Source: Variovorax boronicumulans
Lineage (GTDB): Bacteria > Pseudomonadota > Gammaproteobacteria > Burkholderiales > Burkholderiaceae_C
Length of the DNA stretch: 64,000 nucleotides
Assembly: GCF_029892485.1 (NCBI RefSeq)
Contig: NZ_JARXVG010000006.1
Location: 310,001-374,000, forward strand
Direction of reading: 5' to 3'
Shown here: positions 32,375-42,182 of the stretch, one piece after another
Position numbering within the stretch: position 1 is the first letter of the stretch
Layout of the letters: every line of letters begins with the position of its first letter
Position numbers and translations under genes: made by a program
The notes under the pieces: model-generated
Database searches by the model: none
Seen by the model: only the letters and a program-made list of their open reading frames with translations
What the model was told of the DNA's origin: nothing

Positions 32375-34078
32375 TCAGTCCGCCCCCGGCCGCCACACCC
32401 GCGCGAGCGCGGCCATCTTCCCCCGAAACCCCAGCCGGTCGTTCGACAGCGCATCGATGAAGTCCGACAGCCGCTGCGATTTCACCATCGTGTAGATCGT
32501 GAGCCAGGTTGTGAAGGCGAACACCACGCCGAACCACAGCGCCTTGCGCCACAGCGGCGCATCGGCTTCGGCCAGCAGGTTCATGCCGAGAAAGCCGGTG
32601 GTGATGGTGCCGATCAGGCCGAACAGCGTGACCACCGTGAGCCGCACGACGGTGCTGGCCTGCCGGCGCAGGCTATCGGCGTCCAGATACGTGTTCATGT
32701 CGGCGATGCGCGACTTGACCTCGTCGTACAGCGGGTCGAGCCCGAGGTGCGCGGCGCACATGTGCGAGAGCGCACGCACTTGGGCCTGCTCGGAAATCTC
32801 GTGGAACCAGTAGCGGTGCGTGAAGCGAAGGAACCGCTCGAAGCTCGAGCGGATCGCGCGCTTGAACTGCTTCACGCTCGGCGTGCTGCGGATGTCCAGC
32901 TTCTTGAGCGCCTCGACCAGTTGGTCCGAGAACATCAGCAGCGACGCCTTCTGGAAGTGCGCGATCAGGAACAGCAGGAAGTGCTGGTGCCTGAACTGCG
33001 CGAGCACGCCGCGGTCGCGGCAGCAGAAGAACTCGGAACGCGCATCGCCCACCACGACCAGTGCGTGGCCGTTGCACAGGTAGCGCGTGTTGGGTGCGGC
33101 GCCCGCATCGACCCAGAAGCGGTCGTAGCAGTACTTGTGCTCGAAGTCCGCGAGGTGGTGGTCGGCGTAGGGCAGGTGGGCGTCGGGCGTGCCCGCGCCC
33201 GTCACCAGTGCGAGCCGCACGAAGTCGTCGCGCGTGAGGCGTCGCGGATCGTCCATCGAGAGGTACGCCATCACCGGCATGCGGTAGTACTCGATCTGCC
33301 GGTAGCGCAGCGTGCCGGGGTCTTCCGAATGGTCGCTCACCAGCGGCTGCATCAGGTAGGCCCAGTGCGACGAGATGCGTGGCGCGCGGTGCTGCGCCAC
33401 ATGCGAGAGAAAGCTCTCGCGCTGCTGCGCATCGGAGCTTGCGAGCACGCGGCCGTCGGCGCCCAGCCACTCGACGCTCGCCATGCAATGCAGCGCGGAG
33501 CCGTCGGGCTCCCAGCCCGAAGGGTAGGCGCGGCCGAAGCGGTAGAGGATGTCCTGCGCCTGCGCGAGGCTCAGGTGATTCACCCCGACTTCGAGGTTGA
33601 GCAGCACCACGTCGATGTCGAAGAAGAAGTAGAGGTCGCAGTGCACCACGTCGAGCGTGACGGGGGCATCGCCGGGGCGCGCCACCACGCGCACGGCCGC
33701 GATGTCGTGACGGCGGAAGATGCGCATCGGCGAATCGCTGTCCTTGCCTGAAGCGGAGTCGTCGCCCTTGCCGCGGGAGCGCCCCTCGCCATAGAGAAAG
33801 CGCTGCACGTAGGGCAGGAAGCTCACGAACTCGTTGTAGTGCCGCTCGTGGAAGCGGCTGCTGTCGCCGGTGTATTCATCGACCTCTTCGCGCCACGGAG
33901 ACGCATCGCCCATGTCGCGCAGCACCTGCCAGGGGCCGTGGTGCGTGTGCCTGGCATCGGGGGAGGGCATCAGCCGCAGGGGCCAGAGCAGCGCCTGCCT
34001 GAAATGCTGCACGACGGGGGCGCCGGAAACCGGTGCATTCGCCTCTGTGGGCATGGTGGCTGCGGGTGGGGTCAGCAT
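32375..34078 (-). CDS. CorA-like membrane protein with large N-terminal domain
   Basis: 567 residues. The C-terminus has two TM helices with the CorA signature GMN (G498-N500, in TTGFLGMNLLAEAD) between TM1 (about 475-497) and TM2 (about 510-531). This matches the pore loop of CorA/Mrs2 Mg2+ channels. The ~470-residue N-terminal part is unlike classical CorA; it contains VHCDLYFFFDIDVVLLNLEV and a long helical stalk (VKQFKRAIRSSFERFLRFTHR). The start MLTPPAATMP was chosen because upstream sequence is AT-richer and unlike the protein. Transport of a divalent cation is inferred. Confidence 0.78.
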   Translation of the reverse strand: MLTPPAATMPTEANAPVSGAPVVQHFRQALLWPLRLMPSPDARHTHHGPWQVLRDMGDASPWREEVDEYTGDSSRFHERHYNEFVSFLPYVQRFLYGEGRSRGKGDDSASGKDSDSPMRIFRRHDIAAVRVVARPGDAPVTLDVVHCDLYFFFDIDVVLLNLEVGVNHLSLAQAQDILYRFGRAYPSGWEPDGSALHCMASVEWLGADGRVLASSDAQQRESFLSHVAQHRAPRISSHWAYLMQPLVSDHSEDPGTLRYRQIEYYRMPVMAYLSMDDPRRLTRDDFVRLALVTGAGTPDAHLPYADHHLADFEHKYCYDRFWVDAGAAPNTRYLCNGHALVVVGDARSEFFCCRDRGVLAQFRHQHFLLFLIAHFQKASLLMFSDQLVEALKKLDIRSTPSVKQFKRAIRSSFERFLRFTHRYWFHEISEQAQVRALSHMCAAHLGLDPLYDEVKSRIADMNTYLDADSLRRQASTVVRLTVVTLFGLIGTITTGFLGMNLLAEADAPLWRKALWFGVVFAFTTWLTIYTMVKSQRLSDFIDALSNDRLGFRGKMAALARVWRPGAD

Positions 34079-34493
34079 CGCGCTAGTGTAGGCACAAGGT
34101 AGGTCAAACCACCTGACTGCGCGGACGCCCACCAGCCGGATCGGAACCGCTCGTTTCGCAGCAGGCTCGGCTTGGTTGCGGGAGGCGCAATTTACGGCCT
34201 GTACAAATGGCCGAGTGGCTGGCTGCGCGCAGGGCAGCGATCCAGGGTGCCGTGCCGACAGCGCAGGAATTGCCGCACTGTGACCATTCATCTTTCCTTG
34301 TTATCAGTCGATTTCATTGCCTGACAATTCGCGAATTCCGTCGAATGAGCGGATTTTCTGCCTCTCGTGTAATTCATCACGACCGCATTTGATGCGTCAA
34401 TTCGGATGAGAACTTTGTGCGGACTGCACAGATAGAGCGCCTCCCATAATCAAGCGGATGACCCCGGAAAGGGGCGTCATCAGGGAGTTCTCT
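34079..34493. other. Intergenic region upstream of vgrG
   Basis: 415 bp between divergent genes with no supported coding sequence. The stretch about 34280-34450 is clearly more AT-rich than its surroundings, which is common at the border of acquired DNA and at horizontally acquired promoters. A CATAAT at 34445-34450 may be a -10 element. A hairpin (GATGACCCC, loop GGAAA, GGGGCGTCATC; 34457-34481) directly precedes the ribosome site AGGGAG of vgrG. Confidence 0.5.
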
Positions 34494-37058
34494 ATGTCCA
34501 TCTTCGATGGTGCGCTGTCGCGCACCCTTGCCGTCCATTCGCCCGCAATTCCGTTGGTGCTTGGACGCCCCGCCCTTGAACCTGTGCGCCTGTCGGGCCG
34601 CGAGGGTTTGAATTCGCTGTTCGACTACGAACTGCTGCTCAAGACGCCCGATGCCTTGAACCTTGGTGCAAGCGGGGCCGCCGACTTCGACCTCGACAGC
34701 TTCATTGGCCGGGAGATCACCTGCAGCATCCAGCTTGACGGATCGGGTCGGTTCTTGCCCGGCGCCGTCGGTGCTTCGGTCGATGGCATCGGTGCGGGCG
34801 TCCGCCAGATCAACGCCCTGATCACCGATGCCGCCATGTGGGGCGAGGAAGGCCGCCACATTCAGTACAGGCTCGCGCTGCGCCCCTGGCTGCACCTTGC
34901 CACGCTGACCACCGACTGCAAGATCTTCCAGAACAAGACCGTCGTCGAGATCCTCGATGAACTGCTGGCCGACTACGACTTCGCTGTCGACAAACGCCTG
35001 ATCGAGACCTACCCCCAGCGCGACTACCAGACGCAGCTCAACGAGAGCGACTTCGATTTCTTCAGCCGCCTGTGCCAGGAGTGGGGCATCAGCTACTTCT
35101 TCGAGCACGGCGAAGACAAGCATCGCCTCGTGCTCATCGACAACATGGGTGCGTACAGGAAGAACGCGAGCGCGGCCTATCAGGAGGTGGAGTACCACGC
35201 GCCCGGCTGGAAGGCGGATGCCGAATACGTGCACAGCTTCGTGCCGCACAACCAACTCACCAGCGGCAGGTACGCGACCCGCGATTACGACTACACGCGC
35301 CCACGGGCCGACCTGAGCGCAGGCCGCAACGATCCGCGCCCCACCGGCCAGGCCGATGGCGAGGTCTACCAGTGGCATGCCGGTCAAGCCGGCAGCCACT
35401 ATGCCCAGCCGCGCGCGGGCAGGGCCGAGGCCAACGACCCTCAGGGAGAAGGCCGGCAACTCGCGCTGTTGCGCATGCAGGCGCTGCGCACCCATGGTGC
35501 CCGTGCGAGGGCCAGCGGCAACCTGCGGGGAATGGTCCCCGGCAGCAGCTTCGCACTCAGGAAGCACCCGCGCCAGAAGGCCAACGCCGAGTACCTGATT
35601 CTGGACACGCGGCTGCTGATCGAGGATGTGGCGCTGGACAGCCAGGTCCAGGGCGCTGCACCGGACCGAGGGCAGCGCTGGAAGGTCGAGGTGGACTTCA
35701 CCGCGCACCCGATGGCGGAGCCATTGCGGCCAGCGCTCCTGCAGGCCAAGCCCTTCACGCACGGGCCGCAGTCCGCGCTGGTGGTTGGACCCGAAGGCCA
35801 GAACCTCTGGACCGACGAACTGGGCCGCATCAAGGTGCAGTTTCCGTGGGACCGCCTCAGGCAGAAGAACCAGCACAGCACCTGCTGGATCCGGGTGTCG
35901 AGCCCGTGGGCGGGCAACCAACTGGGCGGTGTGCACATCCCGCGCATCGGCCAGGAGGTGATTGTCGATTTCATCGGCGGAGATCCGGACCTCCCGGTGT
36001 GCACGGGCCGGCTGTACAACCAGACGAACCTGCCGCCCTGGGAGCTGCCAGGCCAGTCGGCCCTGAGCGGTTTCAGGAGCCGGGAGCTGACCCCGGAGGG
36101 CGGCAACAGCGCGGCAGGGCGCAGCAACCATCTGGTGCTGGATGACACGCCGGCAAAGATTCAGGTCCAGCTCAAGAGCGACCATCAACACAGCCAGTTG
36201 AGCCTCGGGCACATCACGCGCATCGAGGACAACGCCGGGCGCAAGGACCCGCGCGGCGAAGGTTTCGAGTTGCGCACCGATGGGCATGGTGTAGTGCGCG
36301 CTGCCGACGGCATGCTCATCACCACCGAGGCCCGGATGGACGCTCTGGGGCACGCGAAAGACCTCGGCGACGCGATTCAACGCCTGACGCTCGCGCGCGA
36401 CCTGGTCGAAGGCCAGTCCGATGCTGCGCGAACCAGCCAGGCCCAGATCAAGGGCGATCAGGATGCGGTCGCCAAAGCCCTCAAGCAACTCAACGACGCC
36501 ATCAAGGGCACCGGCGGCAACCCCGAGACCGGGCACTTCCCTGAATTGGCGGACCCGCACATGGTCCTGGCCACACCCAGCGGCATGGCCTTGACCTCTG
36601 GCGGCTCAACCCACATCGCCAGCACCGAGCACACGCAAATCACCAGCTCCAGGCACACCAGCATCAACAGCGGCCAAAGCCTGATCGCGGTCGCCCTGGA
36701 GGCCTTCAAGGTCTACGCCATGCAAAACGGCATGGAAGTGATCGCCGCCCAGGCCGACATCGAAATCAAGGCCCTGAAGAACTCGATTCACATGATGGCC
36801 AAGGACACCATCAATCTGACGGCCGACCACATCAACATCGTTGCCAAGACAAAGTTGACCCTCAACGGCGGTACGAGCTACGAGGAATTCAGCGCGGGCC
36901 AGATCACCAAGGGCACGACCGGCAAGTACACCAACTACGCGCAGGTTCATAGCCTTGGGCCGGGCAACTCCAAGCCGACCAAGCCGCTGAATGGGGAGGC
37001 TTGCGGCACCAAGGAGAAGGAAGCCGACAACGGCAGTGGTTCGGTGTCCCGCTCATGA
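34494..37058 (+). CDS. vgrG: Type VI secretion system tip protein VgrG
   Basis: 854-residue trimeric spike of the T6SS. The N-terminal gp27-like domain contains GREGLNSLFDYELLLKTPD and WGISYFFEHGEDKHRLVL. The gp5-like OB fold includes LGRIKVQFPWDR and HIPRIGQEVIVDFIGGDPDLPV. A C-terminal DUF2345-type beta-prism follows (about 690-810, INLTADHINIVAKTKLTLNGG). The ATG at 34494 has AGGGAG at ideal spacing. An upstream in-frame ATG (34458) lies inside a hairpin and is less likely. The next gene's ATG overlaps the stop by four bases, so spike and adaptor are coupled. Confidence 0.95.
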   Translation: MSIFDGALSRTLAVHSPAIPLVLGRPALEPVRLSGREGLNSLFDYELLLKTPDALNLGASGAADFDLDSFIGREITCSIQLDGSGRFLPGAVGASVDGIGAGVRQINALITDAAMWGEEGRHIQYRLALRPWLHLATLTTDCKIFQNKTVVEILDELLADYDFAVDKRLIETYPQRDYQTQLNESDFDFFSRLCQEWGISYFFEHGEDKHRLVLIDNMGAYRKNASAAYQEVEYHAPGWKADAEYVHSFVPHNQLTSGRYATRDYDYTRPRADLSAGRNDPRPTGQADGEVYQWHAGQAGSHYAQPRAGRAEANDPQGEGRQLALLRMQALRTHGARARASGNLRGMVPGSSFALRKHPRQKANAEYLILDTRLLIEDVALDSQVQGAAPDRGQRWKVEVDFTAHPMAEPLRPALLQAKPFTHGPQSALVVGPEGQNLWTDELGRIKVQFPWDRLRQKNQHSTCWIRVSSPWAGNQLGGVHIPRIGQEVIVDFIGGDPDLPVCTGRLYNQTNLPPWELPGQSALSGFRSRELTPEGGNSAAGRSNHLVLDDTPAKIQVQLKSDHQHSQLSLGHITRIEDNAGRKDPRGEGFELRTDGHGVVRAADGMLITTEARMDALGHAKDLGDAIQRLTLARDLVEGQSDAARTSQAQIKGDQDAVAKALKQLNDAIKGTGGNPETGHFPELADPHMVLATPSGMALTSGGSTHIASTEHTQITSSRHTSINSGQSLIAVALEAFKVYAMQNGMEVIAAQADIEIKALKNSIHMMAKDTINLTADHINIVAKTKLTLNGGTSYEEFSAGQITKGTTGKYTNYAQVHSLGPGNSKPTKPLNGEACGTKEKEADNGSGSVSRS

Positions 37059-38122
37059 AGCGCAACACCGATTCGCCATGCCTGCAACTGATCGATGCCT
37101 TCATCGAGGACTGGCGTGGCCTGACAGTGTCTGTGCCCAAGGCCTATGGGGGAGGCAGGGACGCACCCAAAAAACAACTCGTCCCGCAACGGGCCTACCT
37201 GCTGTTCAATCGGTGGGATGACAACCCCTTGGCTCAGGCGCTGGAGGGGCAATTCCCCAAATGGGTGCGCGATCGCGTCATCGTGCCCGACCGGCAGTTT
37301 GAGCATCGAAGCGAGCATGCCCCGTTCCTGCTGGAACTGCCCGAGGAACTGATTCTTCCCAGCCCTGACTTTCAGAGCCGGCCCGTGCGGGATTGGCTGG
37401 TGCAGTGTCTTGAATATGCCGCACAGCAGAGGTATCAAAGCACCGACAAGCAAGACTTTTGCGGCATCGTTGTCAGCTCCGAAAAACCACAGGCCATCGC
37501 TCGGCACTGGGTGGGTTTGGGCGACCAGCGGCCGCCCTTCAAAGACGAAAGCGTGTTGTTTCGTTATCACGATCCGCGTGTCATGCAGCGGGTCTGGCCC
37601 GCACTGAGCGCGCACCAGCAGAGCAGGTGGTTAGGCCCCGTCACGCATTGGTGGTCGTTGGTGCAGCCTTGGGGGCCGTTCGGCGGTGCACCGGAGACCC
37701 CGCAGTGGCTTCATGCCAAAGTGCCGATGCTGCCGCACGATGTGCAGGCGGGTGGATCGCCGCGCGATCTGTTCGACGAAGCCCAGTGGTTCCTTGCGGG
37801 CATCTCGCCGCAGGCCAATCTGATCTGGCGCAGCTATGCCAAGCACCACGTCGCACCCCAGGCACAGCCCGATGTGACCAGCCTGCTTCGGATGCTGGAA
37901 GACGCCAGCCATCTGGATCTAGCGGGCCTCGACCTGGAAGACTATGTGTGGATCACCTGGCAGCACACGCCCAAGGAAGGCGCTCCCCACGCGCTGGACT
38001 GGAGCGTGCCGCACCTGGCGCCGGTTCTGAGTCGAATCCAGGAACAACTGCGCACGCAGCCCGGCGCCCGCTTTTCGAGCCTTTGGGTTGAAGCCGTCAA
38101 AGCCACCCATATCAAGAATTGA
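37055..38122 (+). CDS. DUF4123 effector adaptor (Tap/TEC-like)
   Basis: 355-residue cytosolic chaperone of the DUF4123 type, which loads a cognate effector onto VgrG. Family features in the N-terminal half are RAYLLFNRWDDNPLAQAL, the acidic APFLLELPEE segment and GPVTHWWSLVQPWGP near the middle. The position vgrG-adaptor-effector is the classic arrangement. It overlaps vgrG by four bases and is followed after seven bases by the effector gene. Translation is probably coupled. Confidence 0.87.
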   Translation: MKRNTDSPCLQLIDAFIEDWRGLTVSVPKAYGGGRDAPKKQLVPQRAYLLFNRWDDNPLAQALEGQFPKWVRDRVIVPDRQFEHRSEHAPFLLELPEELILPSPDFQSRPVRDWLVQCLEYAAQQRYQSTDKQDFCGIVVSSEKPQAIARHWVGLGDQRPPFKDESVLFRYHDPRVMQRVWPALSAHQQSRWLGPVTHWWSLVQPWGPFGGAPETPQWLHAKVPMLPHDVQAGGSPRDLFDEAQWFLAGISPQANLIWRSYAKHHVAPQAQPDVTSLLRMLEDASHLDLAGLDLEDYVWITWQHTPKEGAPHALDWSVPHLAPVLSRIQEQLRTQPGARFSSLWVEAVKATHIKN

Positions 38123-38129
38123 ATCCACC

Positions 38130-40994
38130 ATGGCACACACCACCGCGTGCGATAAATGCAGCAAAAGCGGGTTTCCGATCCTGTTTGCCCGCTACGCCGC
38201 CGCCTACAGCGCAACGACAAGAGGCAAGGCACTGCTGGATGCGCTCAAGCCCACCAAAGGCAAGCTGAAGGCCCAGCCCGGCGGCATCGCGCTGCACACT
38301 GCCAAATACGGCGTGCGCATGCTGCGCTCCGGCTACCTGTACCTGCGGCTCGAATCCAGACACAACAAACCCGAGTGGCTTGGCTACGCCGTGCACCCAC
38401 ATGGGTACTACACCGAATTCAATGTGGAAAGCCCCCACAGCGCCAGGACAGAGGCCGCCTGCGAACCCAACAAATGGGGTGCCAATCGCAGTCTCGTGTG
38501 GATTCAAGATGCCAAAAACATCACCAAGCTCTGGTACATGTTTCACCCCGATCCGATCGACTTTGCACACCTGAATTCGGAGATTGCCGGCAACCTCAAG
38601 ACGTACATGCAAAGTATCGACGTTGCGGGCTGGGTCGACGGAACAACCGCCCAAGACCACGCCATGTTGCCCGGTGACCTCGATAGCCAGGTCGCCGACT
38701 TCGCGGCCCTGAGCAATATCGAACTCAAGGAGGCCATGGAACTGCAGTATTACGGCCTGATGGGAACCAATCGGGAGGAGCGGCAATGGGGCAATTGGGA
38801 AGAGCACACCACCCGGATCGAACCCATACCCTTTGACGACTTCGGACGCACCCAGGAGGTTGTCACGATCATCAAACATCCTCAGCCGGACTATGCCAAT
38901 GTGCACGGCACGCGCCTGCACAAGATCGCCGACTACCTCAAGAAGCACAAGGGCGCCGTCGTGGCCTGCGAAGACGCCATCGGCATTGCACAGAGCCTGG
39001 CGATGGCTCACCCGCTGGCCGTCGCGCCTTACGAACTGTGGAGCAAAACCGCGCCCAGCGACCCCGACATCATCAAGGCGGTGGCCAACTTCTCGAACAT
39101 GACCAACGGCTGGCTGGCCATGGCTGCCGGAAGCGTCGACCAACTGCTGGGTGCCATGAAAACCGGGCTGCTGGCCACGCAGGGCGAGTCGCTCAAGCAA
39201 CTGCAGGATATGCGCGACAAAGTCGCCACCAGCAATCGGATCGGCGGCTACCCAACCACCGGCCCCGATGGCAACACGCGCTACGTCACACCCGCCGAAG
39301 AACGGGCGCGGATGCTGCGCGAACTGGACGAAAAGATCGCCCGCATGCAAAGCGACCAGACCCGCGAAGCCAACTACGATCCAAAGGACACGTTGGGCAA
39401 AGCCCGCGTCTTGGTCGATCAGAAACTCGTGGACACCTTCCAGGGCTTGCATAAGCTCGAACTGGATGCACTCAACAAGCGGTTGAACGAACTCAGCGCC
39501 GACTCCGTGGCGTGGCTGCAAGCGGGCAAACTGCTCGACGCCCTGGGGCGTTACAACGGCCACCCCGCCAACAAGGGAGGCAACGGCGAGCGTTTTGCGC
39601 TGCAGCTTTCTGTAGCGCTGCACAACCTGGACAGCTCCGAGACCGGCAAGGAGTTCCTCAGCGGCAAGAACCCCTTCACCTACGCCCGAGACAACCTGGT
39701 GGCGCGCATGATGGCCTGCAACGACGCCGGCATCGGCCAGCGGTTGAAGGGCGCGTGCGATCGATTGCAAGCCTCGCTGGACAATGCTGATAGGGCTTCG
39801 CGCGATCCTGGCGAGGCGCGTCTGCGTCAGATCGAGGCGCTCATCCAGGAACTCGATGGTTGGAAAGATGTCATCACCTCGGCCAACAAGCTTCACGAGC
39901 TGCACGGCAAGCGCCCCAAAACCCTGGTGGAGCGAGTAACGGCGGCCAGCGACGTCAAGGACGCCATCAAGGCTGCTGCCGGTGCGGGTTGGAGCAGCGT
40001 TGTGTTCGCGGCTGTCACCCTTTTTGCACTCAAGAAAAAGCCCGGCAACCGCGAAGGCCTGTTGCTCACAGGTCAGGCCCTGACCATGGTCCACGGTCTG
40101 GCGGACAAGACCATCGAGCTACTCAAGAAAGACGCTGCCGAGCGGGCCGAAGTCGTAAAAAAGCTCGCCGCACAGCACGGCAAGTCGTACGCCGTTGGCC
40201 TGGAGCGCAAAAGCTATTGGCTGGCCGAAGAGCGCAGGCTGCACAGAAATCTGGAGAACAAAGTCGCCATTGCTTCCAGGGAACTGGGTATGGTTGGCAA
40301 GCTGCGCGTGGCGGGGCTGCTGATGGTGGCCGACGGGCTGAGCACGCTGGTGGGCTCGGGCGGCAAGACCGCGGTCAACCGCGACTTCAGAACCACCTTT
40401 GAGTCCAGCGGCAGGCTGCTGACCCTCGTGGGCGGATTCAAGGACATCCGCTCGACCTTGTGCGAAGAAGCGGTCTACAGGACGGTCGTCTCCGAGGACG
40501 GGAAGATCGCGGCGTTTGCTGTAGGCACCAAACTGGACGACGTGACGGCAGCGAAGTTGCTGGAGTTTCGGCGCGCAGCCGGGCGCTACACGATCGCAGG
40601 GGCGAGTGTCGCGGTTGCGTTGGATGTGTTTGATGCGACACGGGCTGCGTACGCAGGGAATGGGTGGCTGATGGGGGCGTACATCGTTCGGGTGATTGGT
40701 GGTTTCTCTTCGATTGCAGGAGTTGGAGTTTCGATGGTCACGCTGACACGCGTCACGCTGGTGTTCCGCCTGAACATCATCGGCTTGACCTTGACCGCTG
40801 TATCCACCGTTGCCATTGAACTGCTCAAGGACAAGGAATGGCAGACCTGGTTTCAGTCGCAGCCCTTCCGCGCCAGCAAGTTCAGCAACGACGGCACGTG
40901 GTTCAACAAGCTGATGCAACCCACGCCGCATCGCAGCGAGGCTTACATGATGAGCAAGCTCGATGCGGCCATTGGTGAAGTCAAGGGAGACTGA
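38130..40994 (+). CDS. VasX/BTH_I2691-like T6SS effector, probable pore-former
   Basis: 954-residue putative toxin. The N-terminus CDKCSKSGFPILFARYAAAY with RMLRSGYLYLRLE matches the VasX N-terminal region of T6SS effectors. The middle is helical and hydrophilic. The C-terminal third carries several hydrophobic helices (about 617-633, 727-745, 819-834, 845-872, 877-899), as in colicin-like pore-forming effectors such as V. cholerae VasX. It follows the adaptor gene and precedes two membrane-protein genes likely to give immunity. The start MAHTTACDKC puts the CxxC at residues 7-10. Family assignment is from recalled signatures; pore formation is inferred. Confidence 0.85.
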   Translation: MAHTTACDKCSKSGFPILFARYAAAYSATTRGKALLDALKPTKGKLKAQPGGIALHTAKYGVRMLRSGYLYLRLESRHNKPEWLGYAVHPHGYYTEFNVESPHSARTEAACEPNKWGANRSLVWIQDAKNITKLWYMFHPDPIDFAHLNSEIAGNLKTYMQSIDVAGWVDGTTAQDHAMLPGDLDSQVADFAALSNIELKEAMELQYYGLMGTNREERQWGNWEEHTTRIEPIPFDDFGRTQEVVTIIKHPQPDYANVHGTRLHKIADYLKKHKGAVVACEDAIGIAQSLAMAHPLAVAPYELWSKTAPSDPDIIKAVANFSNMTNGWLAMAAGSVDQLLGAMKTGLLATQGESLKQLQDMRDKVATSNRIGGYPTTGPDGNTRYVTPAEERARMLRELDEKIARMQSDQTREANYDPKDTLGKARVLVDQKLVDTFQGLHKLELDALNKRLNELSADSVAWLQAGKLLDALGRYNGHPANKGGNGERFALQLSVALHNLDSSETGKEFLSGKNPFTYARDNLVARMMACNDAGIGQRLKGACDRLQASLDNADRASRDPGEARLRQIEALIQELDGWKDVITSANKLHELHGKRPKTLVERVTAASDVKDAIKAAAGAGWSSVVFAAVTLFALKKKPGNREGLLLTGQALTMVHGLADKTIELLKKDAAERAEVVKKLAAQHGKSYAVGLERKSYWLAEERRLHRNLENKVAIASRELGMVGKLRVAGLLMVADGLSTLVGSGGKTAVNRDFRTTFESSGRLLTLVGGFKDIRSTLCEEAVYRTVVSEDGKIAAFAVGTKLDDVTAAKLLEFRRAAGRYTIAGASVAVALDVFDATRAAYAGNGWLMGAYIVRVIGGFSSIAGVGVSMVTLTRVTLVFRLNIIGLTLTAVSTVAIELLKDKEWQTWFQSQPFRASKFSNDGTWFNKLMQPTPHRSEAYMMSKLDAAIGEVKGD

Positions 40995-42101
40995 GCATGT
41001 TCGAAGGTGCAAACCTACTCGCTGGCGACAAGCGCAAGTATGGCCAACAGGCCGCGATGGAGATCGCGGGCGACATTCACGAGTACACCGAGCTTTACAG
41101 CCCCGAGGAATCCATCGGCGTGCCGTATCTGAATGGGCGGCAGGTGTTTGACTTCAATGAACACTTCATTGAGCTGGGGACCGCGACCGAGGGGAGGTCG
41201 TTCTTTTTTATGCTGCTAGGGCTATCGGCCTTTGTGTCGATCGCTACTTTTGGAGGTTGGCTCTACAGCGTCTTTTCAACATATGGCCCCAGCGATCCAC
41301 CTCGATGGGCGTTTATCGCATTTATGACGTTGCCTATGGCGGGCGCTGCTTGTATCTCCAGTTTGCTCTGGCGCATCCTTCTGCGCAGCGTCTTCCTCAC
41401 CGCCCTGACAGCCCGCTACCGCTTCAACCGCACCACAGGCAAGGTCTACGTGCTGCGGCCCAAGAGGTTTGGCGGCAACGCGGTGCTCGACTGGCATCGC
41501 GTCAAGGCCCATCCCAGGTGGTGCACGCCCCTGGAAGTCAAACCCGGCTGGCAGTACAACGAAAGAGAACGCGACAAACGCAAGCGTGCCGGCGGGGGCT
41601 TTTCCATGCGCCGTGGCCTGGTGTTGTACTGGCCCCCGTTGGATGCCAACGACCCCGAGCGCAAGGGTGAAGACATTCTCTGGGTCGGCTGCTGGCTCTC
41701 CGGCACTCCGCTGTGGGAATACATCCGCGCCTTCATGCAGGAAGGCATGCAGGCCGTGCCCGCACCCGAGCCGCACGAATACCGCCGCAAGCGCCGCAGC
41801 AGCATGTGGCAGTACCTGTGGGAAGAGGGCTTCGATGCAACCATCCGCGAAGCGCGATTGATGGGCCACGAGAAGCCTGAAAGCGCGGTCGGCGTGGGCG
41901 ACTGGCTGCGCGAAGGACCATTTGTGATGTTCAACAGCTGGGCGCAGTGGCTGTGCTGGTGGCCGACATTCCCGAAGGAGTGGAACAGCGACTGTGGGCA
42001 GAAGCGGCGCGAGCACGGCATTGGGGCGGAAGAGCCGTTGCGATGGAAGGCCAAGGCGTGAGGGTTGGTTCGAGAGCCAGGTCGGTCTGCAAGACCTTTG
42101 G
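40944..42101 (+). repeat. Tandem direct duplication, copy 1
   Basis: Begins in the last ~17 codons of the effector gene (TACATGATGAGCAAG) and runs through the first immunity gene into its trailer (GAGAGCCAGGTCGGTCTGCA). It repeats at an exact offset of 1,186 bp. Identity is near-complete except for the segment encoding residues 73-124 of the immunity protein. Confidence 0.92.
40997..42061 (+). CDS. DUF6708-like membrane protein, candidate immunity protein 1
   Basis: 354 residues with two TM helices at about 68-92 and 105-124, a cytosolic N-terminus (MFEGANLLAGDKRKYG) and a long C-terminal soluble domain (TARYRFNRTTGKVYVLRPKRFGGNAVLDW..., WVGCWLSGTPLWEYIRAF). The gene starts two bases after the effector stop. 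Its position and membrane topology suggest immunity against the pore-forming effector. The next gene is an almost identical copy differing mainly in residues 73-124. Family name DUF6708 is recalled, not searched. Confidence 0.8.
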   Translation: MFEGANLLAGDKRKYGQQAAMEIAGDIHEYTELYSPEESIGVPYLNGRQVFDFNEHFIELGTATEGRSFFFMLLGLSAFVSIATFGGWLYSVFSTYGPSDPPRWAFIAFMTLPMAGAACISSLLWRILLRSVFLTALTARYRFNRTTGKVYVLRPKRFGGNAVLDWHRVKAHPRWCTPLEVKPGWQYNERERDKRKRAGGGFSMRRGLVLYWPPLDANDPERKGEDILWVGCWLSGTPLWEYIRAFMQEGMQAVPAPEPHEYRRKRRSSMWQYLWEEGFDATIREARLMGHEKPESAVGVGDWLREGPFVMFNSWAQWLCWWPTFPKEWNSDCGQKRREHGIGAEEPLRWKAKA

Positions 42102-42182
42102 AGCGCCACACCGCACCAGCAGCAAGGCCTACATGATGAGCAAGCTCGATGCGGCCATTGGTGAAGTCAAGGGAGACTGAGC
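42062..42182 (+). pseudogene. Orphan 3' fragment of a VasX-like effector gene
   Basis: Before the second immunity gene, an open frame encodes FGAPHRTSSKAYMMSKLDA and then AIGEVKGD, ending TGA at 42178-42180. This aligns with the real effector end (TPHRSEAYMMSKLDA...). The part upstream of TACATG is diverged from the intact effector, so it derives from a related allele. It has no start or upstream body and is a fossil left by recombination. Confidence 0.8.
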
